From: Verrucomicrobiota bacterium
GTDB taxonomy: Bacteria > Verrucomicrobiota > Verrucomicrobiia > Verrucomicrobiales > DEV007
Direction: 5' to 3'
NCBI GenBank assembly: GCA_003402735.1
Contig: QQNE01000007.1
Location: 1-64,000 of the forward strand
Length of the DNA: 64,000 nt
The notes beneath the pieces are model-generated. The model had not been told where the DNA came from. It made no database searches and saw only the letters and a program-made list of their open reading frames with translations. Below are positions 48,437-58,535 of this stretch, piece after piece. Both the position numbers and the translations under genes were made by a program. Each line of letters starts with the position of its first letter. Positions within the stretch are counted from its first letter, which is position 1.

Positions 48437-51400
48437 TCAAGGCAGCAACACCCGGTAATAACGGCGCGGTTTGTTGGTGGCGTTCCGGTCGATCCAGGTC
48501 GTGCTCGGTCCGGTGGCGATGATCGTCCCGGGAATACGGGTCCACGTCACCAGATTTTCGCTATATTCAATCCAATACTCGTTCCCCGCCACCGAGGGGA
48601 ACTGCAGGTTCGTGTTGTTGCCGCTGCGCTGGACAGTGACCTGAGGGACCAGGGTGGGAGCCTGGTCCGACGTTCCGAACCACGACTCCAGATCCTCATA
48701 AACGCCGTCCCCATCCCCGTCTTGATAGATCGCAAACCGATCCACAAAACCTGCATCCAACCCGGCCGCGGTATAGGCATCCTTCTGATAAGACCACCTC
48801 AATGTGTGGGTTCCTGACGGGACCAGAAATCCCTCGCGCCGCCAACCGGTCTCGCCGCTGATGGACTTCTTCTCGGCATCATCCAGATAGAATCGCAGAA
48901 AATCATAACCGGTTTCCGACGAGACCCCCCAATAAAAGACAACCTTGCATGGACCGATGACCTGAGTGGTCATCTCGCTCCGCCCTTCATTGGCGATCTC
49001 GCCGGTGCGGGCCGCGTCTTTCCCGTCCGTGGTGTAGACCGCCTGCGGCGCCCACGAAACATCTCCAGACGTTGCGATGACCTGCTGCAGGGCATCGATC
49101 GCGTCCGCCAAACCGAGCGCCACCGTCCCCACCTCGACGGTGATCTGCTTGGCCGCGGTGCCGGCGGAATTGGTGGCCTGGAGCGTCACCGGATAGGATC
49201 CCACGACATTGACCGTGCCATAAATCAAGCCGGTGGATGCATGCAACGACAGTCCGGGCGGCAGTCCCGTGGCGGAGAAGGCGGACGGCGCATGAGTCGC
49301 CTCCACCGACTGACGGAGATACACCCCCTGATAGGCCTGGATCACGCCGGTGCGAATCTCCGGCACCACAGCGGTGGGCGTGATCTCGATTTGATCAATC
49401 CACCCCTTGTCCTGCCCAGTCGCCACGCCCGGGTCCTTGAGATAATAGATATCCACATTGTGCGGCCCGGATCCCACATAGGTGGAGGCGGCCGTCCAAT
49501 CCTTCTCTCCGGTGATGTAATCCCTAACATACCCATCCACCGTGAGGACGAGATAATCTCCATTCTTCTCCGAGGATACCTTCCACTGGAAGTCCAGCTT
49601 GGCCGGACCATTCACGGTGAATTCGATCCCGGAATATTCCTCATTCTTGACCACGGCGGTCTCGATGGCATCGGCTCCATCCTTCGAGATCGCGGTCTGC
49701 CTGACCGGGTCTCCATATCCAAACGGAATGATCTTCAGCGTGTCCGGTTGCTCCACCGCCGCGGACAAAGTGGGTTCGCCTGCCAGAATGTAAAAATAGG
49801 AGGATGGATTCCAACCCCAACCCGCACCGTTCATGGCGGCTTGATAGCCTTGGAAAGGGCCGGTTTCGAGCGGCGTGCCCGTGATCAGACCGGTTGTGGA
49901 ATTGAGACTGAGTCCGGCGGGCAGACCGGGCGCATAGAAACGCGCGGCGTCATACGCGGTCGGCGACCCGGAAGCGGTGATCTGGTGTTCCATCTCCCAC
50001 TGCTCACGGCCCACGATGAGCCAGTTCGAGGTGATCACCGGCACCGCGAGCGAGGCGTTGGCGCTGGTGCCATGAAAGGTCAAGACGACTTCATCAAGGG
50101 TGCCGGTGTGATCCACGGTGCGATCAAAGACCTCCAGCTTCCAATTGCCCTGAGATTGTTCTCCCCAGAAGTGCGTGGTTAGGAACGTCCAATCCAGGTT
50201 CGCGGTGTTGTCATTGAACCGGTCACGCGCCAGGGTGGACTTGACGCCGCTCGGTGAGGTCAAACACCATTCCAGGTTCCCCACATACGGATGCGTGGCC
50301 TTCACTTTCACGGTGACGTGCTCAATGCGCAGGTTGTCTGCGGCCGGAACCGTGAGGATTCGGGTGAGGCCGGTTTCGTCCGCGTCGGGAATGGCCAGCC
50401 CCAAATTGGTTTGCGACACGTTGCGAAGCTGCAACGCCGCCAAGTTCGTCCAAGTGGAGGCCAGGCTGCACGCCGCCGCATCGACCAAAACGGCTCCATA
50501 GCGGTGATGAAAGTGAAACCCCGCCGCGTTCACGGACCAGCCGCTGTTGAATTCATCATTCTGCACCGCGGTGCGCACCAAGATCTCCTGCACGTCCCGA
50601 TACGTCAGGTTGGGGTTGGCTTGAAGCATCAACGCCACCACACCCGCCACCGTGGGCGTCGCGGAGGACGTGCCGCCAAACGTGTTGGTATAACTCGTAT
50701 CCGCAAAGTCAGGATACTCCACCAAGCCACCGTCCTCGTTGTATCCTTCCGCACCCACCAGATCGGTCGTGGTGATCCCCTGATTTCCACCGTTGGAAGG
50801 TGCACAGATCAGGATATTGGCTCCGGGTTCGCTATAGAAGGCTGGCCTCCCCACATCGTTGATTGCGGAGACGGCCATCACCTCCGGCAAATTCGCCCAC
50901 CCGTCGTAATTCGAGTCGTCCCCTGCCGAATTGCCGTTGCCCGCCGCCCACAGGAAAATAGTGCCCTTCCCGCCGCGGCCCGTCGCCGCCCCGTTGCGAA
51001 TGGCCGCCAAGGCCAGCGGTCCCGGCCCCTCGGCTCCCCGGGCGGTGTCAAAGGGCCCCCAACTGTTGCTCTTGATGGCGATCCCGTTCGGTTGAAACGA
51101 AATCGCTTCCGCGTCCTGGGCATCGGTGGTGGGAGCGGCAATCAGACGAAGACCCGCCAACTGGGCTTCCGGCGCGCTTCCGGTCCCCCCGATGCCGTTG
51201 TTCCCTCGCCCCGCCGCCACCCCGGCGCAAGCTGTCCCGTGATAATCACCGTCCCCCGGCGTAGGATCGGCATCGGCGTCGTTGAAATCATAGCTCTTGG
51301 CCGGGTCCGCATTGGCCGCGAGGTCAGGATGATTCAGCGCGAGCCCGTCATCGACGATCCCGATGCAGACGCCGGTGCCTTTGTAGTTGTCCCACGCAGT

Positions 51401-51919
51401 CAACACATTGACATCGGTGTTGGCCTTGCCCTGGTTCTGCCCGGTGTTGCGCAAGTGCCACTGGTATCCGGCATTCCCGGCGTCGTAGCCGAACAACGGA
51501 TCGTTGGGAACCCAGAATCTCGCCCATTGCCGCGCCAACATCGGCTCCGCCGCGCGCACCCCAGCCAGTTTGCGGATGTCGGCGGACCCAGTCAAAACGG
51601 CCTCCGCCGGACCGCCGAACTCGGCCACGAGGTAGCGACCCTGCTGCGTGGCCCGGACCACGCCCGGCACCGCACGCACCGCATCCAAGGCGGCGGCTCC
51701 GGCGGCGGGTTGCAGCTCCACCAGCACTTGGCGGCTCAGCCAGCGCCGGGACGCCTCGTTCCGGGGGGCGCCCCGCTCGTAAAACACCCAGGCTCCGCCC
51801 GGACCGGACTCCGCCGGAGCGCGCTCGAACATCTTGCCCCCCACCACGACTTGGGCCAGGCCAGACGAGGTGACGGCCAGCAAGACCAAAAAGAGCAGAG
51901 AGGGACGAGGCGCACGCAT
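48437..51919 (-). CDS. S8 family serine peptidase with proprotein-convertase P domain and putative Ig repeats
   Basis: 'VCIGIVDDGLALNHPDL', 'DYHGTACAGVAAGRGNN', 'FGGTSSATPTVAGVVALML'; P-domain 'IEHVTVKVKATHPYVGNLEWCLTSPSGVKSTL...GNWKLEVFDRTVDHTGTLDEVVLTFHG'. Confidence 0.92.
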   Translation of the reverse strand: MRAPRPSLLFLVLLAVTSSGLAQVVVGGKMFERAPAESGPGGAWVFYERGAPRNEASRRWLSRQVLVELQPAAGAAALDAVRAVPGVVRATQQGRYLVAEFGGPAEAVLTGSADIRKLAGVRAAEPMLARQWARFWVPNDPLFGYDAGNAGYQWHLRNTGQNQGKANTDVNVLTAWDNYKGTGVCIGIVDDGLALNHPDLAANADPAKSYDFNDADADPTPGDGDYHGTACAGVAAGRGNNGIGGTGSAPEAQLAGLRLIAAPTTDAQDAEAISFQPNGIAIKSNSWGPFDTARGAEGPGPLALAAIRNGAATGRGGKGTIFLWAAGNGNSAGDDSNYDGWANLPEVMAVSAINDVGRPAFYSEPGANILICAPSNGGNQGITTTDLVGAEGYNEDGGLVEYPDFADTSYTNTFGGTSSATPTVAGVVALMLQANPNLTYRDVQEILVRTAVQNDEFNSGWSVNAAGFHFHHRYGAVLVDAAACSLASTWTNLAALQLRNVSQTNLGLAIPDADETGLTRILTVPAADNLRIEHVTVKVKATHPYVGNLEWCLTSPSGVKSTLARDRFNDNTANLDWTFLTTHFWGEQSQGNWKLEVFDRTVDHTGTLDEVVLTFHGTSANASLAVPVITSNWLIVGREQWEMEHQITASGSPTAYDAARFYAPGLPAGLSLNSTTGLITGTPLETGPFQGYQAAMNGAGWGWNPSSYFYILAGEPTLSAAVEQPDTLKIIPFGYGDPVRQTAISKDGADAIETAVVKNEEYSGIEFTVNGPAKLDFQWKVSSEKNGDYLVLTVDGYVRDYITGEKDWTAASTYVGSGPHNVDIYYLKDPGVATGQDKGWIDQIEITPTAVVPEIRTGVIQAYQGVYLRQSVEATHAPSAFSATGLPPGLSLHASTGLIYGTVNVVGSYPVTLQATNSAGTAAKQITVEVGTVALGLADAIDALQQVIATSGDVSWAPQAVYTTDGKDAARTGEIANEGRSEMTTQVIGPCKVVFYWGVSSETGYDFLRFYLDDAEKKSISGETGWRREGFLVPSGTHTLRWSYQKDAYTAAGLDAGFVDRFAIYQDGDGDGVYEDLESWFGTSDQAPTLVPQVTVQRSGNNTNLQFPSVAGNEYWIEYSENLVTWTRIPGTIIATGPSTTWIDRNATNKPRRYYRVLLP

Positions 51920-51985
51920 CGCGGGGACGGCCTTCACCTTGAACACTGGGGACCTGCACCGCAAGGACAAACGCGGGAGCGCCGA

Positions 51986-52762
51986 TCAGCGGATGATCCC
52001 GCGGGCGCTGGACTCGACGAAGGCGATGATCTCCGCAAGCAGTCCGTCCACATCCTCCATGGCCCGCAACTCCGCCAGAGCCTGCTGCACGTTGAGATCT
52101 TTTCGGTAGAGCAAGCGATGCGCCTCCTTGACGGCGCGAACGGCGGCCTCGGAATGCCCTTGGCGCTGCATGCCGACGACGTTCACGCTGCGCACTGCGG
52201 CCGGGTTTCCGTCCGCGATCATGTGCGGCGGCAGATCCTGGACAATCTTGGTGCAGCCGCCGGTCATGGCCCCGTCCCCGAGCCGGCAGAACTGATGCAC
52301 CGCCGAGAGCCCACCCAGAATGACCCGGTCCCCGACCACCACGTGACCGGCCAGGGTGCCATTGTTCGAGAAAATGCAGTGATTGCCGACCTTGCAGTCG
52401 TGGGCGATGTGGGCGTAAGCGAGGAAATTGTTGTGGCTGCCCAGGGCGGTTTTGTCCTCGGCACTGGTGCCCCGGTGCACAGTGACAAATTCGCGAAACG
52501 TATTGCCGTCGCCAATCTCACAAAAGGTCGGCTCGCCAGCGTATTTCAAATCCTGGGTCTGTTGACCGATGGAACTGAAGGCGAAGAAACGGTTCCCCTG
52601 CCCCACCGTGAGTGGCCCGGCCAGAGTGACGTGATTCTGCAGCCAACAACCATCTCCCAGGCGCACCCCGGCGTGGATCACGCAGTAGGGGCCGATCTCG
52701 ACGTCCTCACCGATTTCAACCGAGGGATCGAGGACGGCGGTGGGATGAATCCGCGAAGCCAT
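51986..52762 (-). CDS. lpxA: Acyl-ACP--UDP-N-acetylglucosamine O-acyltransferase
   Basis: 'IHPTAVLDPSVEIGEDVEIGPYCVIHAGVRLGDGC', 'EFVTVHRGT', hexapeptide repeats. Confidence 0.96.
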   Translation of the reverse strand: MASRIHPTAVLDPSVEIGEDVEIGPYCVIHAGVRLGDGCWLQNHVTLAGPLTVGQGNRFFAFSSIGQQTQDLKYAGEPTFCEIGDGNTFREFVTVHRGTSAEDKTALGSHNNFLAYAHIAHDCKVGNHCIFSNNGTLAGHVVVGDRVILGGLSAVHQFCRLGDGAMTGGCTKIVQDLPPHMIADGNPAAVRSVNVVGMQRQGHSEAAVRAVKEAHRLLYRKDLNVQQALAELRAMEDVDGLLAEIIAFVESSARGIIR

Positions 52763-52768
52763 CCTTCT

Positions 52769-54091
52769 CTATCTGTCCATTAACGCGAACTTCAACTCCG
52801 CGGTTGAAGCGATCTCACCATTCACCGTGCATTTGCAGGCCGCCTGGCCGATGTTGCGCTTCACCTTGAGAAATTCCGCCTCGATCACCAAGGTGTCTCC
52901 CGGCACCACCAGACGGCGGAACTTGACGTCGTCCGCACTGACAAAGTAACCGATCTTGCCCTGATGCTCCGGCTTGCGGAGCATGATGATGCTGGCGACC
53001 TGGGCCATGGCCTCCACCTGCAAGACCCCGGGCATGACCGGATGACCCGGGAAATGACCCTGGAAATACGGTTCGTTCACGGTGACCTGCTTCACCCCGG
53101 TGCACTTCATGTCGCCCTCGAAATCGACGATCCGATCCACCATGAGAAACGGATAGCGATGCGGAAGAATCTGCATGATATCCTCGACATTGAGGATGCC
53201 CTTGCCGGTCGGGACGAAAACAGGTTTGGGAATGGCGGCCTCGATCGCGCTGTAAGCCTCCCAAACTTTCCGGGCCATCTCCGTGTTCGGCCGGTGACCC
53301 GGCTTGACCGCGATGACGTGGCCCATGATGCGGCGACCTCCCAGCATCAGATCCCCGATGATGTCGAGAATCTTGTGCCGCACGAATTCGTCCTTGAACC
53401 GGAGCGGTTCCTTGGTCATGACCTCCTGATCGCGGATCACGACCGCGTTCTCGAGGCTCCCGCCCTTGATGAGCCCTTTCGTCATGAGCGGCTCCACGTC
53501 CTCGTAGTAGACGAATGTCCGAGCCGGGGCGATCTCCTTCTCGTAGGTCTCCGGGTTGATCTCGAAACTCTGGTATTGCGTGAAGCGCCCCTGCGGCCCC
53601 ATCTGGGTGCAGCTGATCCGGAAGTGCTTGTCCGGCACGATCGTCACCAACGATCCGCCGGGTGTTTCCAGGTGGATCGGTTCCCTCACTTCAAACACCT
53701 TGCGGAGTTGATCCTGCTTTTGGGCACCGGCTTTCTTGATGAGTTCCACGAAGGGCAACGCGCTGCCATCGGCGATGGGCGGCTCGTTTGCATCCATCTC
53801 GACGATGGCGTTGTCGATTCCCATCCCGGTCAGGGCCGAGATGACGTGCTCCACGGTGTGCACCTTCACGCTCCCTTCGGCAATCGTCGTGGCCCGCTCC
53901 ACTTCCTGAACCCGGTCGATGGTGGCGGGGATGAACGGGGCGTCCTCGAGATCCACCCGGCGGAACTTGATCCCATGATTCGGCGGGGCCGGACGCAGCG
54001 TGAGAGAGACTTTTTCCCCCGTGTGAAGAGAGGTCCCCGCCAGCGTCGCGGCCTTGGCGAGGGTGTGTTGGTGGTCGATCGGGCCTGCCAT
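52769..54091 (-). CDS. lpxC-fabZ: Bifunctional UDP-3-O-acyl-GlcNAc deacetylase / 3-hydroxyacyl-ACP dehydratase (LpxC-FabZ fusion)
   Basis: N-term LpxC 'HTVEHVISALTGMGIDNAIVEMDANEPPIADGSALPFVELI'; C-term FabZ 'IMQILPHRYPFLMVDRIVDFE...YFQGHFPGHPVMPGVLQVEAMAQV'. Confidence 0.96.
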   Translation of the reverse strand: MAGPIDHQHTLAKAATLAGTSLHTGEKVSLTLRPAPPNHGIKFRRVDLEDAPFIPATIDRVQEVERATTIAEGSVKVHTVEHVISALTGMGIDNAIVEMDANEPPIADGSALPFVELIKKAGAQKQDQLRKVFEVREPIHLETPGGSLVTIVPDKHFRISCTQMGPQGRFTQYQSFEINPETYEKEIAPARTFVYYEDVEPLMTKGLIKGGSLENAVVIRDQEVMTKEPLRFKDEFVRHKILDIIGDLMLGGRRIMGHVIAVKPGHRPNTEMARKVWEAYSAIEAAIPKPVFVPTGKGILNVEDIMQILPHRYPFLMVDRIVDFEGDMKCTGVKQVTVNEPYFQGHFPGHPVMPGVLQVEAMAQVASIIMLRKPEHQGKIGYFVSADDVKFRRLVVPGDTLVIEAEFLKVKRNIGQAACKCTVNGEIASTAELKFALMDR

Positions 54092-54325
54092 AGCCCGCTC
54101 TAGTTAGGGAGGGAGGGCCGGGATTCAAGCGGCAACTCGATTTTTCGTATGCGAGGGCGGCAAAATCGTGCGGATTCCCCTCATCCACCCGCCGACGGGA
54201 TTTCGACCTTTTCGGAGAGATCCCCGAGCCGCACCTTCACGTCGGAACCGAAGACGACGCACGGCCGGGCGCGAGGGCGCGGGTTCCCGCCTTGTCATTC
54301 CGCGAACTTGGCGGAGGATGGAACC

Positions 54326-56047
54326 ATGGCAGGGATTGCGATGCTGGCAGCGGTAGACGGAATGCCTCCGCTCTTTGCCCTGCTCGCGGTGATGCTGGTC
54401 TCGGTGGTCCTGGTTTCGCTGCTGCTGTTGCGGTTCCAGCAGTCGCTCCTCGTCGCCTACTTTTGCTGCGGGATCCTCATCGCCAACGCCGGGATCATGA
54501 ATCACTTCGGCGGCGGTTCCTCGCGCGAGGCGGTGCAGCAGATGGCGAACTTCGGCGTGGTCCTCTTGATGTTCGTGATCGGCCTGGAATTCTCCGTGAG
54601 CGAACTGCGCTTCTTGCGGCGTTATGCACTGACCGGCGGAGGTTTGCAGATGGGCACCTGCCTCCTGATCACGGTGGCCCTGGCTCGCCTCGGAGGTCTG
54701 CCGTGGAATGCCGCGATCGTGCTGGCGGTGACATTGGCCATGAGTTCGACGGCGATCAGCTTGAAGACGCTGCAGGACATGGAGCTATCGAACAGCCGGG
54801 GCGCCCGCTTTGCCCTCGGCGTGGCCATCTTGCAGGATCTGTTCATCATCGCCTTCCTCGTCCTGCTGCCGCTGATTCTCGGAAGCGGGGGCAAGGAAAA
54901 GGCTTGGACCGCGGAACTGGGATGGCTGGCCCTGCGCGGGACCGGGTTTGTCGCCCTGGCCGCAGTGAGCGCCCGGTGGATCATCCCGGCGGTCCTTCAG
55001 GCCGTGGCCCGGACGCGTTCCCGGGAACTCTTCACCCTCGCCATGATGGGCTGCTGTCTCGGCCTGGCCTTCGTCGCCGGCTTGCTCGAACTCAGCCTGG
55101 CGCTCGGCGCGTTCGTGGCCGGACTGGCGGTCAGCGAGACCGTCTTCAAACACCGCATCCTGGCGGACATTCTCCCGATCAAGGATGTCTTCCTCACCCT
55201 GTTCTTCGTGTCGGTGGGCCTGCTGATCGATCTGCACCTCGCCCTCAAGAACATCTGGTTGATTCTCGGCCTCACCCTGGCCCTGACCACGGGCAAAACC
55301 GCGACGATCACGGCGATTGCCTGGCACCTCGGCCTCAGCAATCGGCAGGCACTCCTCGGCGCCTTGTCGCTCGCCAGCGCCGGGGAATTCTCCCTGCTCC
55401 TGCTCCAGGATCCGGGCGTCGGTCCCCTCTGGCCAGCGGACTTGCAGCAATCCCTCGTGGCCGCCTCCGCCTTGTCCATGGGGCTGGTGCCGTTCCTGGT
55501 GCGGCTTGCCGACCCGGTCGCGGAATGGCTGAACGCCCGAAAGCTCGGTCCATCGACCTCCCCCCGCCAAGTCGAGGCCGTGCCCATCCGGCAACGGGTC
55601 AAAGAATTGAAGGGGCACGCCATCATCTGCGGACACGGAGTGGTCGGCTCCGCCCTCAACCAAACCCTGCGCGACGCGGGCATTCCCACCCTGATCGTCG
55701 AGATGAACGTCGACACCGTCCGCCAACTGATGCGGGAGGAGCAAGCGGTGCTTTTTGCCGATGCCGCGCACGAGGAGACCTGGCACTTGGCCCGGCTCCC
55801 CGATGCTGACCTGGTCGCTTTCACGTTCCCGGACGCCACCACCACGGCCGCCGCCTTGCATCACATCCATGAAATCAATCCCGAGGTGGGGGTCATTGCC
55901 AGGGCCCGCTTCGCCCCGGATCTCGCCCGATTGGAACGGCTCGGGGTCCAGGCGGTGATCCATGACGAACGGGAAGCCGCCGCCGCCGCGGTGACCCAGA
56001 CCTTGCGGCTCCTCGGCAATCGTCGGCACCTGCGCGGTTCCCGGTAA
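54326..56047 (+). CDS. KefB-like cation:proton antiporter with TrkA-N domain
   Basis: 'NFGVVLLMFVIGLEFSVSELRFL', TrkA-N 'AIICGHGVVGSALNQTLRDAGIPTLIVEMN'. Confidence 0.92.
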   Translation: MAGIAMLAAVDGMPPLFALLAVMLVSVVLVSLLLLRFQQSLLVAYFCCGILIANAGIMNHFGGGSSREAVQQMANFGVVLLMFVIGLEFSVSELRFLRRYALTGGGLQMGTCLLITVALARLGGLPWNAAIVLAVTLAMSSTAISLKTLQDMELSNSRGARFALGVAILQDLFIIAFLVLLPLILGSGGKEKAWTAELGWLALRGTGFVALAAVSARWIIPAVLQAVARTRSRELFTLAMMGCCLGLAFVAGLLELSLALGAFVAGLAVSETVFKHRILADILPIKDVFLTLFFVSVGLLIDLHLALKNIWLILGLTLALTTGKTATITAIAWHLGLSNRQALLGALSLASAGEFSLLLLQDPGVGPLWPADLQQSLVAASALSMGLVPFLVRLADPVAEWLNARKLGPSTSPRQVEAVPIRQRVKELKGHAIICGHGVVGSALNQTLRDAGIPTLIVEMNVDTVRQLMREEQAVLFADAAHEETWHLARLPDADLVAFTFPDATTTAAALHHIHEINPEVGVIARARFAPDLARLERLGVQAVIHDEREAAAAAVTQTLRLLGNRRHLRGSR

Positions 56048-56121
56048 GGATGGCGGTCTTCACTTGCAAGGTTCCCGATTTTCCGTATTCAAAATAGCTT
56101 CCATCCGGACTTTCACCGGCG

Positions 56122-57495
56122 ATGACTCCCGAAGAACCCCGTGACCAACCCAGACCGAGCGGGCTGAACTTCTCCCTGCCCGAGCTCCCCCGTTCCACCA
56201 AGGCGATGCCGCCATCGTCCCAGATGCTGCTCGCCGCCGTGGCCATCCTGACCGGACTCAACCTCCTGCTCACCCTGCTGCCCTCCCGCCCCGCGACCTC
56301 CGACGGGTCGCACGCAGAGACCGGCCAACTGCCGACACAAGATCTCAAGAAACTCGCCCTCAAGCTGGAACAACAAGGGCTCACCCAGGCTGCCACCGGT
56401 GCCTGGATGGAATATCTCGCGGCCGCTCCCCTCGATGCCAAGGAAACGGCCGGGATCTGGTTCCGAATCGGCAAGCTCCACCAGGATGCGCATGCCTACG
56501 AACCAGCGCTCAATGCCTTCTATCGGGCCGAAGCCCTGCAACCGGACGACCCCGCCCTCTCCGCCGATCTCGGGCGCCGCATCGAGGAATCCCTTTCCGC
56601 CATGGGCCGCTTCGCCGCCCTCCGCCACGAGTTGGCCGATCGGGTGGCCCTGGACCAGGACGCCGCCAAATCCGCCAGCGCCGTGGTCGCCGAGATCGGC
56701 ACCGAAAAAATCACCGAAGCGGATCTGGACCGGAAGATCGAGGAACGCATCCAAGGCGAGTTGCTGCGCCTCGGAAACAGCCTGCCCGAGCCGGAACGCG
56801 CCAAACAGAAGGAGGCCATGCTCTCCCGGTTCGCCGCCAAGGAGGCCCGGCTCCAATTCCTCCAGCAACTCGTGGCCGAGGAAGTCCTCTACCGCAAAGC
56901 CCTGCAAATCGAGCTGGCAGAAAAACCGGAGGTCCGCCGCCAATTGGAAGAGAACCGCCGCGGCTTCCTGGCCAGTCTGGTGATGCAGCGCCGGCTTGAG
57001 GATTACGCCCGCGTCGGCCCAGATGAAGTCAAGGCTCGCTACGAGGCAAACAAGGAGCTCCTCCGCCTTCCGGAATCCCTGCGCGTCAGCCGGGTCAGCC
57101 TCCCCGATGCCGAGTCCGCGCAAAAACGGATTTCCGCAGGAAGCGCCGGCAGCGATTGGCAGGAACTTCCCGAGCCGCTGCTCAAGGGCCAGCCCGTGCC
57201 CGGATTGAAGGCCGCCACCAAACTCGACGCCCTCTGGTCGGGCCGCAACGGAGAGATCGTCCCCGAGGTCTTCCCGGCGGAGGATGGAACCTTCCACGTC
57301 TTTCTGGTGCGCGAACGGACCGCTTCCCGACTTCCCTCGTTCGAGGAGGTGGCGGACCGGCTGGCTCGGGAAACCCAACACGAAAAGGAACAGCGAACCC
57401 AGGCGGAACTGCTCGATCAGCTGCGCCACGAATTCGACGTCGTGCTGCACCTGGACCGATTCGGGAAGGCGGAGCCGGAGACCACACAGCCGTGA
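56122..57495 (+). CDS. SurA/parvulin-type peptidylprolyl isomerase-like protein
   Basis: TM anchor, 'ARYEANKELLRLPESLRVSRVSLPD', 'LWSGRNGEIVPEVFPAEDGTFHVFLVRERTASRLPSFEEV'. Confidence 0.65.
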   Translation: MTPEEPRDQPRPSGLNFSLPELPRSTKAMPPSSQMLLAAVAILTGLNLLLTLLPSRPATSDGSHAETGQLPTQDLKKLALKLEQQGLTQAATGAWMEYLAAAPLDAKETAGIWFRIGKLHQDAHAYEPALNAFYRAEALQPDDPALSADLGRRIEESLSAMGRFAALRHELADRVALDQDAAKSASAVVAEIGTEKITEADLDRKIEERIQGELLRLGNSLPEPERAKQKEAMLSRFAAKEARLQFLQQLVAEEVLYRKALQIELAEKPEVRRQLEENRRGFLASLVMQRRLEDYARVGPDEVKARYEANKELLRLPESLRVSRVSLPDAESAQKRISAGSAGSDWQELPEPLLKGQPVPGLKAATKLDALWSGRNGEIVPEVFPAEDGTFHVFLVRERTASRLPSFEEVADRLARETQHEKEQRTQAELLDQLRHEFDVVLHLDRFGKAEPETTQP

Positions 57496-58535
57496 AACAA
57501 GGCGCGCTCATTCCGGTCGCTCTGGCAGTGGCTCTGGTCCTCGGGGGTTGCACCGGAGAAAAAAAGACCGACACTCCCGCCTCTCCCCCGGCCGGTCTCG
57601 AAAAAACGGTGGAGCGCGGTCCGGTGAAGGTCACCGTCCGGCTCGACAAAAAGGAACCGACCCTTGCCGACCGACTCCGCCTGCAACTGGAGGTGGTCAG
57701 CGACGAAGCCGTCAAGGTGACCCTGCCTCCCGCGGCCACCGAATTGAATTCGTTTGGCATCCTGGATTTCACCACCTCGCAGGCCGAACGCACCCGCGAC
57801 GGCAAAGTCCGACAAACTCGCGAGTATGTCCTGGAGCCCTTTCTCTCAGGCAAATACACGATTCCACCGTTCGTCTTCACCTTCGCGCGCGAGGGCGAAC
57901 CGGAACACAAATTGGAAACCGAGGCGATCGAGATCGAAGTCAAGTCGCTGCTCCCGGAGGATGCCCAGAACTTGGACATCCACGACATCAACGGCCCGGT
58001 GGACCTGCCAAAACCCCCGAACCGGATGCCCGCCATCGTGCTCGGCACCCTCCTGGGCCTCGCTCTTTTGGCCGGAGCTTGGTCGTTCTGGCGCAACCAT
58101 TGGCGGCCCCGCCAATCCCTCCCGCCTCCGCGCCCGGCCCACGAGATCGCCTTCGACGAATTGCGCGATTTGATCGCTGAAAATCTGCCCGGCTCCGGCC
58201 AGATCAAAACGTTCTATCAGCGCCTCTCAGCCATCTTGCGGCACTACATTGAAAACCGCTTCGGCATTCATGCCCCCGGCCAGACCACCGAGGAGTTCCT
58301 GTCCTGGCAGTCCCGGCATGCAGACAGCGCCCTGGAACGCCGTCACCAGCTTCTTCTCACCCAATTCTTGAAACACTGTGATTTGGTGAAATTCGCTGAA
58401 TTGCAGCCTTCCGAAGCGGAAATCCAGAAGACCTTCGACGCCTGCAAGGAGTTCATCCTGGAGACGCGGGTTCAGGAGCCCCGGGACGCCTCCGCACCAA
58501 CCTCAACCAGCGCCACCCACTCCGATGCGGTTTGA
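57492..58535 (+). CDS. Lipoprotein with BatD-like N-terminus and a TM, in the Bat/VWA cluster
   Basis: GTG start; lipobox 'LVLGGCTGEKK'; TM 'AIVLGTLLGLALLAGAWSFW'; C-terminal 'TFYQRLSAILRHYIENRFGIHAPGQTTEEFL'. Confidence 0.75.
   Translation: MKQGALIPVALAVALVLGGCTGEKKTDTPASPPAGLEKTVERGPVKVTVRLDKKEPTLADRLRLQLEVVSDEAVKVTLPPAATELNSFGILDFTTSQAERTRDGKVRQTREYVLEPFLSGKYTIPPFVFTFAREGEPEHKLETEAIEIEVKSLLPEDAQNLDIHDINGPVDLPKPPNRMPAIVLGTLLGLALLAGAWSFWRNHWRPRQSLPPPRPAHEIAFDELRDLIAENLPGSGQIKTFYQRLSAILRHYIENRFGIHAPGQTTEEFLSWQSRHADSALERRHQLLLTQFLKHCDLVKFAELQPSEAEIQKTFDACKEFILETRVQEPRDASAPTSTSATHSDAV

Noticed and set aside
50291-52783. 830-aa plus-strand ORF
   Set aside because: Antisense shadow of the S8 peptidase and lpxA; Arg/His/Gly-rich, no domains.
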